Shown piece by piece: positions 21,953-30,716 of a stretch of DNA of 64,000 nucleotides. Source of the DNA: Myxococcota bacterium. GTDB taxonomy: Bacteria > Myxococcota_A > Polyangia > Palsa-1104 > JAEUJZ01. Where the stretch lies: the NCBI GenBank assembly GCA_025057315.1, contig JANWXW010000154.1, positions 83,601 to 147,600 of the forward strand, in the 5' to 3' direction. Within the stretch, counting starts at the first letter, position 1; the number at the start of each line of letters is the position of its first letter. Position numbers and translations under genes: made by a program. The notes below the pieces were generated by a model. The model saw only the letters and a program-made list of their open reading frames with translations. It searched no databases and was not told where the DNA came from.

Positions 21953-23506
21953 ATGCCCAGGCCTGCCAAGACGTCCGGCTCCTCTCCCCCCGTGGTGGAG
22001 AGCCTATATCCCCAGCAGGGCAGCGTGCTGTACGAGGTCTACCGGCTGGACACCGTCCTAGGAGAGGGGCCAAGCGGCGTCGTCTATCATGCCTGGCATC
22101 TAGCAGAACAGCGGGCCTATGCGGTCAAGGTCCTGCACCCCGACCTGGGCGCGCTCACGGCCGCGCTCATCCGGCTGCGCCGCGACAACCAGGCCGTTGG
22201 TGAGCTGTGCCAGCCACATCTCGGCGGTGCCCGGACGCTCATCGGACAGCAGGCCCCGATGCTGGCTCGGCCGCTCTTGCCAGCAGAGCCGCTGCGACGG
22301 CGCCTGCAGCGCGGCCCGCTGAAGCTGGGGGAGCTCATCCGCCTGTTTGCCCCGCTCTGCCGGTCGCTCGCCGTCGCCCACGATCGTGGGATCCTCCATG
22401 GAGATCTCAAGCCGGAGAACATCCTGCTCGTGCAGCCGCCGTCGAGACAAGGCGAACCAGCGCCGCAGGTGATCGACTTTGGCATGTGGCACCTGCGAGA
22501 CCGTTATGGGGGCATCGGCAGCCATCCGTTGCTGGGCACGCTTAGCTACCTGGCGCCAGAGCAAATTCAGAGCGACGGCGGGGCCCTCGATGAGCGGGTG
22601 GACATCTTCGCCCTGGGGGCGCTGCTCTACGAGTGTCTCACCGGCCGTCCGGCCTTTGATGGGGTCCACCCCTCTGCCACGGTGGCCAAGATCTGCCTGG
22701 GCGATCGACCGCGGCCAAGCGCGTTCTGTCCTACGCTGCCTGCGGGCCTGGACGCCCTGGTGGAGCGGGCATGTCACCGGCTGCCGGAGGGGCGCATCCC
22801 ATCGATGCGCGCGTTCTGGACTGCTCTGTGTGAGGCCGCAGCAGAGGCACCGGAGGTCGCCAAGGTGCTGCACACGGTGCAGGAGGCGGGCCACGACCTG
22901 TCTTCCATCGCGCGAGCGCCAGCGGGGGGAGAGACAGCGACGGATGGGCCCGCAGAGAGCACGGATACGGGGTGGGGGTGGCCGGCGATGCGGCCCCGAC
23001 GTCCATCGGCTGCCCAAGCCATTCGCGTATTCCGCGATGTCGAACGGGCCCACGGCAACCTTGCGGACAGCGATGCACATCGCCGCATGGCTGACGAGGC
23101 GGTCGCGCAGCTGGAGCAATCGCAGGGGAGCCCAGAGTCCCTGCCCGCCCCCTGGCCGCCGGGTGGAGGGGTCGCGGTGGGCGCCCGGCCCCAAAGCCCG
23201 CCTGGCAGGGATGCCGCGGTGGCCGACGAGGCGGGGGACCGCATGGAGCCTGGCCCCAGCACCGGACAGACGGAGACGCCGCCCAGGCAGACGCGCCCCG
23301 CCCACCCCTTCCAGGAGGCAGCACCGTCCATGCCGGTGCTGCCCGATGAGGGCCCGGAGGGGGGGAGGGACATGGCCCGGCCAGACCCGGTGCTCCCCTT
23401 GGTGCCGGTCCCTGCCGACCCGGAGCCCCGGTGGCTCCGCAGCTTGCCCGGTTTGTTCGGGGCGTTGATGCTGCTGCTCATCCTGCTGTTGGTGTTGCTG
23501 TCGTGA
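21953..23506 (+). CDS. Ser/Thr protein kinase, C-terminally membrane-anchored
   Basis: 517 residues from the ATG at 21953 (a TTG at 21938 is in frame). Hanks-type kinase motifs are present: a glycine loop GEGPSGVVY, the AYAVKVL lysine, catalytic HGDLKPEN (HGD replacing HRD), DFGMWHL, and APEQ in the activation segment followed by DIFALGALLYECLTG. A roughly 200-residue low-complexity Pro/Glu linker then leads to one C-terminal transmembrane helix (LFGALMLLLILLLVLL), so the kinase is cytoplasmic and tethered. It likely acts in one pathway with the sensor kinase 68 bp downstream. The HGD variant keeps the catalytic Asp and is common in bacterial kinases. Confidence 0.85.
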   Translation: MPRPAKTSGSSPPVVESLYPQQGSVLYEVYRLDTVLGEGPSGVVYHAWHLAEQRAYAVKVLHPDLGALTAALIRLRRDNQAVGELCQPHLGGARTLIGQQAPMLARPLLPAEPLRRRLQRGPLKLGELIRLFAPLCRSLAVAHDRGILHGDLKPENILLVQPPSRQGEPAPQVIDFGMWHLRDRYGGIGSHPLLGTLSYLAPEQIQSDGGALDERVDIFALGALLYECLTGRPAFDGVHPSATVAKICLGDRPRPSAFCPTLPAGLDALVERACHRLPEGRIPSMRAFWTALCEAAAEAPEVAKVLHTVQEAGHDLSSIARAPAGGETATDGPAESTDTGWGWPAMRPRRPSAAQAIRVFRDVERAHGNLADSDAHRRMADEAVAQLEQSQGSPESLPAPWPPGGGVAVGARPQSPPGRDAAVADEAGDRMEPGPSTGQTETPPRQTRPAHPFQEAAPSMPVLPDEGPEGGRDMARPDPVLPLVPVPADPEPRWLRSLPGLFGALMLLLILLLVLLS

Positions 23507-23574
23507 GCCTACGCCTGCGGGAGCATAGCTCCCGGCCCGACCTTCACCCCGCTGAGAACCGCTCTGGATCCCTC

Positions 23575-26124
23575 ATGTCAGAGGCCCAGTCCGCCTCGCT
23601 CCAGACGGTGCCGCCCCCCTTACCAGCCCCGGCGTGGCGCCTGGGTCTGTGGCCCAAGCTGACGCTGTGGCTGCTGCTGTGCGGTGTGCTTCCCACGGTG
23701 CTTCTCGGCGCCGCTGAGATTCACCGTCAGCGTCAGGAGGGGCAGGCGAAGCTGCGCAGTCGGGCGGAGGTGCTGGCAACGCTGCTTCCGATCCAGACCG
23801 GACAGAACTGTCAGGCGCTCGCCCAGGGCAGCGCGCCCCGGATGGCCCTGCTCGCCGAGCGGGAGGGCTACCTGGTGGCACTCTACTCTGGAGAGCGCCT
23901 GCTGCATGCGACCTCATCTTACCTACCGTCCCACCTGCCGGGCGATGTGCCAATGCGCGCCCTGGAGGCCCCTGGGCCCCTGGTGCTGCCGCTGTCGACC
24001 CCCCAGGGGACGCTGGAGGTGGCCCTGGCGCGTGTCCCGCCCGCCGTGGCACCTGAGTGCAGGCGCCTGCTGCTCTTGCTCGCCCCGCGCCAGCAGGGCC
24101 TGGCTACGGTGCGCCGGCTTGCTCTGGGTCTGCTCCTGGCACTGGGTCTGCTGCTGGCTCCGGCCCTGCTCCTGCCCCTGCGGCTGACCAGCCAGATCTC
24201 GCGCCTGCACGATCGCATGCGGGCCCTGACCAGGGGCAGCGAGCTACCGACGGCGGAAGAGCTGCCCCGCCTGCCGCTGGACGAGCCGCTGCTGCGCCGG
24301 GGGGACGAGATTGGCGACCTGGCGCGCGCCTTTGCGCAGATGACCGAAGCCATGCGCGAGAGCCAGGCCCGCCTCAGCGCTCGCCTCCGTGAGCTGAGCA
24401 CGTTGCACTCCATCGGCCGGGCCATCTCGTCGGTGCTCGACTTGCAGGAAGCGCTCAACAAGATCGTGGGTGAGGTGGTGGCGGTCTTTTCCGCCCGGCG
24501 CGGCGCCCTGGTCCTGGTTGGACCCGATGCACGCTGCTACGTGGGTGCCAGCGTCCGCATCGAGCCGGCCGCAGCCAGCGCCGTCGCTGCGCTGGGAGAG
24601 GTCCTGATCCGTCGGGGCGGCTGCGTACGCATCGACGACATCAGCAAGGACCCCGAGCTGGCGGCGTCGGCACGCCACGGCGGCCTTTCCGGATCGTTGC
24701 TGGCCGCACCGCTGGACCAGCAGGGGCGCATCTTGGGCATCCTGCTCATCACCCGTTCCCGTGGGCGAGCCCGCTTCACGGATGCAGATCTGCAGCTGCT
24801 CGCGACGGTGGCGGACCAGGCATCGACGGCGGTTTCCAATGCGCGCCTGTACAACGAGGTGCAGCGAGCCTCCGAGGAGCTAGAGCTGCGGGTCAAGGAG
24901 CGCACCTACGACCTGGTGATGGCCAACGAGGAGCTAGCGCGGACGCTGGCCAACCTGCACCAGGCGCAGGCCCAGCTTGTGTTGTCCGAGCGCCTGGCGG
25001 GGCTGGGTCAGCTGGTGGCCGGCGTGGCCCATGAGATCAATTCTCCAGCCGGTGCCATCAAGGGCGCCGCCGATGCGCTCGGCGACAACGTGACCCGCAT
25101 GGACCAGCGGATGCGGCAACTTGCCCAGTTGCCGCTGCCGTCGGAGCAGTGGCAGGCCTTCCTGGCCATGTGTGATCAGGTCGCACCCATCTTACACGCC
25201 GCGCTTCTACCCGCGCCGGCGCAACTGCGTCGGCGCAGCCGCGACTACGCCGCTGCGTTGTCGGACTTAGGGGAGGGTCTACCAGGTGAGGAGGCAGTGC
25301 TGCTCGACGTGGGGCGCACCCTGGCCGAGCTGGGCGTGGATGAAGCCGTCGTGCTCCCAACGCTGCGCGAGGCCGCTCTGTCCCTCCGCGGTAGCTCCGT
25401 GCGGCCTGTGGAGGGGCTGGCGGTGCTTGTCGGCTACCTGGAGCAACGCGCGTACCTGCACCGCAACGCCCAGGCCATTCGCACAGCCATCGGCCAGATC
25501 ACCCGCATCGTGGGTGCGCTCAAGAGTTACTCCCACCTGGACCAGGCCCACATGGAACTCACCGACATCCACGAAGGCCTGGAAACCACACTTATCATTC
25601 TCCACAGCGAGCTAAAATATGGTATCTTGGTACAGCGTAAGTACGGAACAGTGCCGCCCATTCAAGCCTATGTAGACGAGCTGAACCAGGTGTGGACCAA
25701 CCTGCTGCACAACGCGGTGCAGGCCCTGCATGGTCAGCCCGACAGAGGGTTGGTGCGGGAGATCATCATCGAGACAGGCTATGATGAAACCCCGGCGGCC
25801 AGGGCGCGCCCGGAGCCCGAGCCGCAGGTACGACTTCTGCCGACTGGAGAGTGGCCGCGTGTGGAGGGGCAAGCGGAGGCCCAGGGGGAAGTATGGGTGG
25901 CCATTGAGGACAACGGACCGGGCATTCCAGAGGAGATCTTGCCGCGCATCTTTGAGCCGTTTTTCACCACCAAGCCCAAGGGCGAGGGCACCGGACTCGG
26001 CCTTGGCATCGTGCGGCAGATCGTCGACAAGCACCACGGGTGCATCGAGGTCTTCTCGAAACCGGGGCGGACCCGCTTCACGGTGCGACTGCCCGCCCGC
26101 AGGCCGTCCCCGGCTCAGAGCTGA
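23575..26124 (+). CDS. membrane sensor histidine kinase with HAMP, GAF and extended linker
   Basis: 849 residues. TM1 (about 30-47), a periplasmic domain of about 130 residues, TM2 (about 182-202), HAMP-like region (204-260), GAF domain (about 275-425), coiled coil, then a HisKA box with the phospho-acceptor His486 in GVAHEINSPAGAI. The ATP-binding domain has N-box NQVWTNLLHNAVQ (about 701), G1 EDNGPGIPEE (about 777) and G2 GEGTGLGLG (about 802). Between His486 and the N-box there are about 215 residues, roughly twice the usual distance, indicating an inserted helical module. The receiver-GGDEF gene starts in its stop region, so the pair is one phosphorelay. ATG 23575 is the best start before TM1. 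Confidence 0.85.
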   Translation: MSEAQSASLQTVPPPLPAPAWRLGLWPKLTLWLLLCGVLPTVLLGAAEIHRQRQEGQAKLRSRAEVLATLLPIQTGQNCQALAQGSAPRMALLAEREGYLVALYSGERLLHATSSYLPSHLPGDVPMRALEAPGPLVLPLSTPQGTLEVALARVPPAVAPECRRLLLLLAPRQQGLATVRRLALGLLLALGLLLAPALLLPLRLTSQISRLHDRMRALTRGSELPTAEELPRLPLDEPLLRRGDEIGDLARAFAQMTEAMRESQARLSARLRELSTLHSIGRAISSVLDLQEALNKIVGEVVAVFSARRGALVLVGPDARCYVGASVRIEPAAASAVAALGEVLIRRGGCVRIDDISKDPELAASARHGGLSGSLLAAPLDQQGRILGILLITRSRGRARFTDADLQLLATVADQASTAVSNARLYNEVQRASEELELRVKERTYDLVMANEELARTLANLHQAQAQLVLSERLAGLGQLVAGVAHEINSPAGAIKGAADALGDNVTRMDQRMRQLAQLPLPSEQWQAFLAMCDQVAPILHAALLPAPAQLRRRSRDYAAALSDLGEGLPGEEAVLLDVGRTLAELGVDEAVVLPTLREAALSLRGSSVRPVEGLAVLVGYLEQRAYLHRNAQAIRTAIGQITRIVGALKSYSHLDQAHMELTDIHEGLETTLIILHSELKYGILVQRKYGTVPPIQAYVDELNQVWTNLLHNAVQALHGQPDRGLVREIIIETGYDETPAARARPEPEPQVRLLPTGEWPRVEGQAEAQGEVWVAIEDNGPGIPEEILPRIFEPFFTTKPKGEGTGLGLGIVRQIVDKHHGCIEVFSKPGRTRFTVRLPARRPSPAQS

Positions 26125-26125
26125 G

Positions 26126-27202
26126 GTGAACGTGCAGCGCGACCACATCATCTGCGTCGATGACGAAGAGGGCGTGCTGACGGCCCTGCGACAGCAGCTC
26201 GGGGCTCGCTTTGGTGAGGATTGCGAGATCGACTTGGCCCGGTCGGGACGCGATGCGCTGGAGCTGATCGACGAGCTGATGCGCGAGGGGGAGAGCGTGG
26301 CGATTGTGGTGGCGGACCAGATCATGCCCGGCATGAAGGGCGTGGAGCTTCTCATCGAGGTCCACAAGCGGCTCCCCAAGACAGCCAAGGTGTTGCTCAC
26401 CGGCCAGGCCGGTCTAGATGCGGTCATTTTGGCCATCAACCATGCTGGGCTGTCGCGCTACCTGCCTAAGCCATGGGAGGAGCCTGACCTTCGTCTGACC
26501 ATCGAGAGCCTGCTGTCGAACTACCGCTTGCAGCGCCACAACGAGCGGCTCCTCATCAGCCTCCAGGAGCAAAACATGAAGCTGGAGGCGCTCAATCTGG
26601 GCCTGGAGCAGAAGGTCCGCGAGCGCACTCGGGCCCTGGAGGAGGCCAACCGGCGCCTCGCCGAATTGGCCATCACCGATGGCCTCACTGGCCTAAACAA
26701 CCATCGCTACCTGCAAGAGCAACTCGTGCTGGAGGTCGAGCGGTCGCTCCGCACTGCCGTGCCGCTTGGCATGCTGATGGTGGATGTGGACCACTTCCGC
26801 CTGTATAATAACCGCTTTGGTCACCCTGTCGGCGACGAGGTGCTGCGGCGGGTGGCCCGTCTTATCAGCGAGCACCGCCGCGTCAACGATGTCGTAGCAC
26901 GCTACGGCGGTGAGGAGTTTGCCCTGCTGCTCATCAACGCCGATCACCGCGTGGCGGCGCACATCGCCGAGCGGCTGCGGCAGCGGGTGCAGGCCGAACC
27001 GTTCCCGCAGGCACAGGAGATGCCCGGCGGCCGGCTGACGATCTCCATCGGTGTGGCCAGCTGCCCGGCCGATGGCACCACCCCGGCTGGGCTGCTGGCA
27101 GCGGCGGATGCGGCCCTGTTCCGCGCCAAGCATGCCGGCCGCAACACCGTGCGCATAGCTGGCGAGCCAGACCCTCCGGTGTTCGAAGCTTTGGGAACAT
27201 AG
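26126..27202 (+). CDS. response regulator with GGDEF diguanylate cyclase output
   Basis: 358 residues. A receiver domain (1-130) has the acidic pair in ICVDDEEG, phospho-acceptor Asp64 in VVADQIMPG, Thr92 and Lys115. A long coiled coil (about 135-180) leads to a GGDEF domain (about 185-345) with the catalytic GGEEF at 261-265. An inhibitory I-site RVND at 252-255 sits exactly five residues before it, so the enzyme should make cyclic-di-GMP and be product-inhibited. It takes the signal from the adjacent sensor kinase. Start GTG 26126, two bases after the kinase stop; GTG 26132 is an alternative. Confidence 0.88.
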   Translation: MNVQRDHIICVDDEEGVLTALRQQLGARFGEDCEIDLARSGRDALELIDELMREGESVAIVVADQIMPGMKGVELLIEVHKRLPKTAKVLLTGQAGLDAVILAINHAGLSRYLPKPWEEPDLRLTIESLLSNYRLQRHNERLLISLQEQNMKLEALNLGLEQKVRERTRALEEANRRLAELAITDGLTGLNNHRYLQEQLVLEVERSLRTAVPLGMLMVDVDHFRLYNNRFGHPVGDEVLRRVARLISEHRRVNDVVARYGGEEFALLLINADHRVAAHIAERLRQRVQAEPFPQAQEMPGGRLTISIGVASCPADGTTPAGLLAAADAALFRAKHAGRNTVRIAGEPDPPVFEALGT

Positions 27203-27235
27203 ATTCTATATATTATTGGAGCGTACCGGTCGCGG

Positions 27236-28357
27236 TCAACGGGGCGGCAGGTAGGCTAGGTTCTCCGCAGAGGGGAGGGGCGAGGCCGCAGGCCGGGTGA
27301 CCAGTCCCTCGATCACAGGACGAGGAGGGTTCGGCACGCCTGGTGCAATGCGGCTTAGCCCACGCGGCCGGCCCGGCTGCAGCCCGCCGGGAGCGATCAG
27401 GTCAGCCATCATCACGTCCACGATCCGATAGCGACGCAGCGCCAGCTTCTCCACGAAGTCGCTGGCCCCCTGCACCGAGAAATGCCACACATCGCCTGGG
27501 GGGTACGGCAGCACGCGCGACTTGATTGTGCGCAGTACCACGCTCTTTTGGTCCAGTGGCAGCGCTTGCAGGTTGCGCAGCAGGCGGCTGCTATAGCTGA
27601 ACCAGGACTCGGCGTTCGACAGGTACAGCACCCGGATCGGCACGCCAGCGGCCCGGGCGGCCTCCCCCACCTCGAGCATCGTCCGCGATCCGGCCAGGTC
27701 GCCCACCCGCGCCACCAGCCGTCCGGCCAGGGCGAGCCGGCGCACATGCGCATACAGGGTCTCGTCGCCCAGCCAGCTCACCGGCACACCGTTGTGCTGC
27801 TGGCGCTGCGTGCGGCGCAGCCGGCTATAGAGCAGCGGCCCGTATTCTTTATATATCTGCAGCGCCGCGGCGCGCTCCTTCGGTTCCGGCAGCCGTGCGG
27901 CCACTGCAGCGTGCAGCTCGCTGTCGCGCCTCCCCGACAGCAGGGCGAGGAACTGCTCTGGCGTTGGGGCCGCCGCCAGCACGGCACCGTAGAGGCGGTG
28001 AAGGTTTACCACCGCGGCGTCCAGGTCGATGAGGTAGACCACATCAGCGCATGCCACCGCAGCCAGCGTATAGTTCTGATCGGCACCGACCCCCAGGTAG
28101 CCGCGCCCGAGGCCGCGGATGTCGTCAAAGAACAGGTCATGTCGACGCTCGTTGGACCACAGGTAATGACGGCTCACGCGCCGGCCGCGTTCATCCGCTG
28201 GACCGTTGAGCAGGATGCGCTGCATGGTCGTCGCCAGCTCAGCCAGCTGCAGCACTTCCTCCGGGTCCCCCTGTGCTTCGTCCGCCCAAACTGCTGGGGG
28301 CGCCAATGGGATCAGCAGCAGAACCCCCAGCGCAGTGCACCTCGGCAAATGTTGCAC
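27236..28357 (-). CDS. exported protein of the LIC_10091 family
   Basis: 373 residues. A signal peptide (LGVLLLIPLAPPAVWA) precedes a domain that matches the uncharacterised LIC_10091 family, with HYLWSNERRH, DIRGLGRGYLGVGADQNYTL, and VVYLIDLDAAVVNLHRLY. The middle (VGEAARAAGVPIRVLYLSNAE) resembles a Rossmann strand-loop. The biochemical role is unknown; other members also have the SNE and GVGxDQN motifs, so these are probably functional. The start is the GTG at 28357, six nt after TATAAT with no ribosome-binding site, consistent with a leaderless mRNA. Divergent from the LysM gene. Confidence 0.7.
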   Translation of the reverse strand: MQHLPRCTALGVLLLIPLAPPAVWADEAQGDPEEVLQLAELATTMQRILLNGPADERGRRVSRHYLWSNERRHDLFFDDIRGLGRGYLGVGADQNYTLAAVACADVVYLIDLDAAVVNLHRLYGAVLAAAPTPEQFLALLSGRRDSELHAAVAARLPEPKERAAALQIYKEYGPLLYSRLRRTQRQQHNGVPVSWLGDETLYAHVRRLALAGRLVARVGDLAGSRTMLEVGEAARAAGVPIRVLYLSNAESWFSYSSRLLRNLQALPLDQKSVVLRTIKSRVLPYPPGDVWHFSVQGASDFVEKLALRRYRIVDVMMADLIAPGGLQPGRPRGLSRIAPGVPNPPRPVIEGLVTRPAASPLPSAENLAYLPPR

Positions 28358-28363
28358 ATGGAT

Positions 28364-28369
28364 ATTATA
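28364..28369 (-). promoter_or_regulatory. -10 of a leaderless promoter for the LIC_10091-family gene
   Basis: Perfect TATAAT on the minus strand, 6 nt before the GTG start at 28357. No Shine-Dalgarno can fit between them. Confidence 0.5.
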
Positions 28370-28435
28370 TTCCCTTTCCCCCAGAGGCGACCGCCCATGA
28401 TCATGATATGATGGGCAAGGTGCGGCAGGGCCCGC

Positions 28436-30667
28436 GTGCGTATGGTTGCACTCAGGCGTTCATGCGCTCTGGTCGGCTGTTTCTGGATGTGCCTTATGCT
28501 GTCCGCCCCTCCGGCCTCTGGCGCTCCCAGCACTCCCCCGCCTCTGGTCGAGTACCGCGTGCGCCGCGGTGACACGCTGCAGGGCGTCGCGCGGCGGCTC
28601 TACGGCGACCCGCGGCGCATCGACCTGATTCTGCGCCACAACGATCTGGGTCCGCCCCCTCACCGCCTACGGGCCGGGCAAATCCTGCGCGTGCCGCCAG
28701 ATGCCTGGTTGGCGTTCGTCGGTGGACGAGTCGAGGTCCACGGCCCAGAGCGTCGCGTGGTCGGGGGCCCGGTCCCACTGCAGCGTGGTGACCGCGTGTC
28801 TACATTCAAGCACGCGCGGGCCGCGGTCGAGTTCAGCGACTCTACGCGTGCCGTGCTCGAGGAACATTCGGTGCTGCTGGTAGCTGGCGCCGATGCCGGA
28901 CAGGTGCCCGGTCTGCGGACGGCAAACGATACCACCCTGCTCGCAGGCAGCCTACGGGTCACCGGTCCCGTCGATGGCCTGGCCGTCATCGCCACCCGCT
29001 GGGCGCGTGTCGAACTGCGCGGCGGCGATGGCCTGGTGCGCGTCGATGGCACCGGTAGGACCCGTCTCGCCGTGCATGAGGGGCAATGGCGGGTGACCGC
29101 AGCCGGGCGGACCGTGACCCTGCGCGGGGGCCAGGGAACCCTCATCGACCGCCGCGCTGCCCCGCAGCCACCGCGCGATCTGCCTGGACCGCCCCAATGG
29201 ACCAGTGTCCCCGCGCCGATTCTGTTCATGCTCGGTGGTACCGTCCAGGCGCAGGGCTCCTTTCACGCCGGGGGAGGGCCCCCACCTGCGATGTGGCGGG
29301 TGCAGATCGCACAAGACGATCGCTTTGCCAGCCTGGTCGTGGACTCCCTGCAGCCGGCGGCGGAGGATCGCCTAGTGGCGCACGGTCTGGCGCCAGGGGT
29401 CTATTTCGCTCGCGTCGCCGCCCTGGACGACGATCAGTTTGAGGGCCCGCCGAGTGCGGCCGTGCGCTTCGAGGTGGTCGAGGTGCGCATCTTAGAGGGT
29501 GGCAAAGGCGAGCCCGCCCGCCTGTCGTTGCCCCAGGGCCTGTTCTGCGGCCTCGATGGTGCCGAGTTGGCAGCGGTGCACAGCCCCCTGCCGCTGATCC
29601 CTGGCCGAGCGCACCTGCTGCGCTGCGCCGCCACGCCAGGTGGACGCACCAGCGAGCTGCGCATCGATGCCAGGCAGGCTGGTCTACCCCGTCACCGAAC
29701 GGAGGTGGGGCCGTTGCGTCAGGACGGCGGCTGGCTCCGGCGCCAGGTGCTGCTGCGCCTGAGCGACCCTGCAGGGAGACCGCTGACCGGCCTCCGCGTC
29801 CTGGCCCGCCCCGAAGGAGACATGCTCGCCGGCGCTGTGCGTGAGGTGGAGCCCGGAGCCTATGCAGTCGAGGTCGCATGGCCCTGGGGCCGTCGTCCGG
29901 GCATGCTTCACTTCGACGTCGGCGCAGACGAAGAGATTGCCGTGCTCATCCGGGCTGCGCCCCCGCCCCTGGAGCCCGCGCCGCCCCCAGTCACTCGGCC
30001 GCCTGCACGGCCACCGCGTCCGCGGCCCCCGGCGCTGCCATCGACCCCAGCTGCGCAGCCCGCGCCGTCGCTCCTGCTTGCTGATCGTACAGTCTGGGAT
30101 CTCTCCGTCGGGGCCACCGTGCTGTTTAGCGATCCGGCGCAGGGACCATTTGGCCGCGGCCTGCTGCTGGGCTTCGGCCGCCGCTTCCCCCTGTCCCGCG
30201 GCGCGCTGTCGATTGGCCTGCGCGCTCAGGTGGAGGATTTCAGCTATCATCCTGGCGTGCGCACGCCCTGCGCCTCCGATGGGGGGAGCCCGGCCATGCT
30301 GTGCATCCGCTCCCGAGAGGGCGACTTTGCCTACCTGTTCGCACGCGCCGCGCTGACCCTGTCCATCCCCCTCACCTACCACCTCCGTGCGGCCGATCGG
30401 GCCATCGTCCCTTACCTGGGGCTGGCTCCCCTGCTGGTGCTGGACTGGAGGCAGTCGCAGGTGCTGGGTCTGCCCAACCGGGTGAGGCGGACCGAGCACG
30501 CCGGCCTTGTTGCGCTGGCCGGTCTCTCGCTGCGGCCCTGGCGGGCCCGGTGGGGCAGCCTGCTGGTCGAGGCCGGCTACCGCCATGTGGGCCTTGCAGA
30601 GCGCCGGCGCAACGATGCCTCGCTGGGCGGGTTCCTGCTCATGCTTGGGTTCCGCGCAGAGCACTAG
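28436..30667 (+). CDS. LysM- and FecR-domain exported protein with C-terminal beta-barrel
   Basis: 743 residues. A signal peptide (about 1-30) leads to a LysM peptidoglycan-binding module (VEYRVRRGDTLQGVARRLYG, about residues 38-85). A FecR-like domain (about 95-230) with VEVHGPERRVVGG, GDRVSTFKHARAAVEFSD and RGGQGTLIDRR comes next, followed by Ig-like beta domains. A Pro-rich linker (about 515-545) precedes a C-terminal block of amphipathic strands (560-743) ending FLLMLGFRAEH, like an outer-membrane barrel. It may attach to peptidoglycan and span the outer membrane. Start GTG 28436; ATG 28442 is equally plausible; TATGAT at 28407-28412 would give a leader of about 20 nt. Confidence 0.72.
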   Translation: MRMVALRRSCALVGCFWMCLMLSAPPASGAPSTPPPLVEYRVRRGDTLQGVARRLYGDPRRIDLILRHNDLGPPPHRLRAGQILRVPPDAWLAFVGGRVEVHGPERRVVGGPVPLQRGDRVSTFKHARAAVEFSDSTRAVLEEHSVLLVAGADAGQVPGLRTANDTTLLAGSLRVTGPVDGLAVIATRWARVELRGGDGLVRVDGTGRTRLAVHEGQWRVTAAGRTVTLRGGQGTLIDRRAAPQPPRDLPGPPQWTSVPAPILFMLGGTVQAQGSFHAGGGPPPAMWRVQIAQDDRFASLVVDSLQPAAEDRLVAHGLAPGVYFARVAALDDDQFEGPPSAAVRFEVVEVRILEGGKGEPARLSLPQGLFCGLDGAELAAVHSPLPLIPGRAHLLRCAATPGGRTSELRIDARQAGLPRHRTEVGPLRQDGGWLRRQVLLRLSDPAGRPLTGLRVLARPEGDMLAGAVREVEPGAYAVEVAWPWGRRPGMLHFDVGADEEIAVLIRAAPPPLEPAPPPVTRPPARPPRPRPPALPSTPAAQPAPSLLLADRTVWDLSVGATVLFSDPAQGPFGRGLLLGFGRRFPLSRGALSIGLRAQVEDFSYHPGVRTPCASDGGSPAMLCIRSREGDFAYLFARAALTLSIPLTYHLRAADRAIVPYLGLAPLLVLDWRQSQVLGLPNRVRRTEHAGLVALAGLSLRPWRARWGSLLVEAGYRHVGLAERRRNDASLGGFLLMLGFRAEH

Positions 30668-30703
30668 CAGGCCCGAAGCACAAACAGACCAGACAGATTC
30701 GGA

Positions 30704-30709
30704 TAAAGT
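30704..30709 (+). promoter_or_regulatory. -10 of a possible leaderless promoter for the phosphatase-like gene
   Basis: TAAAGT with exactly 7 nt to the ATG at 30717, again without a Shine-Dalgarno sequence. The match to the -10 consensus is weaker than elsewhere. Confidence 0.35.
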
Positions 30710-30716
30710 GGCAGGC

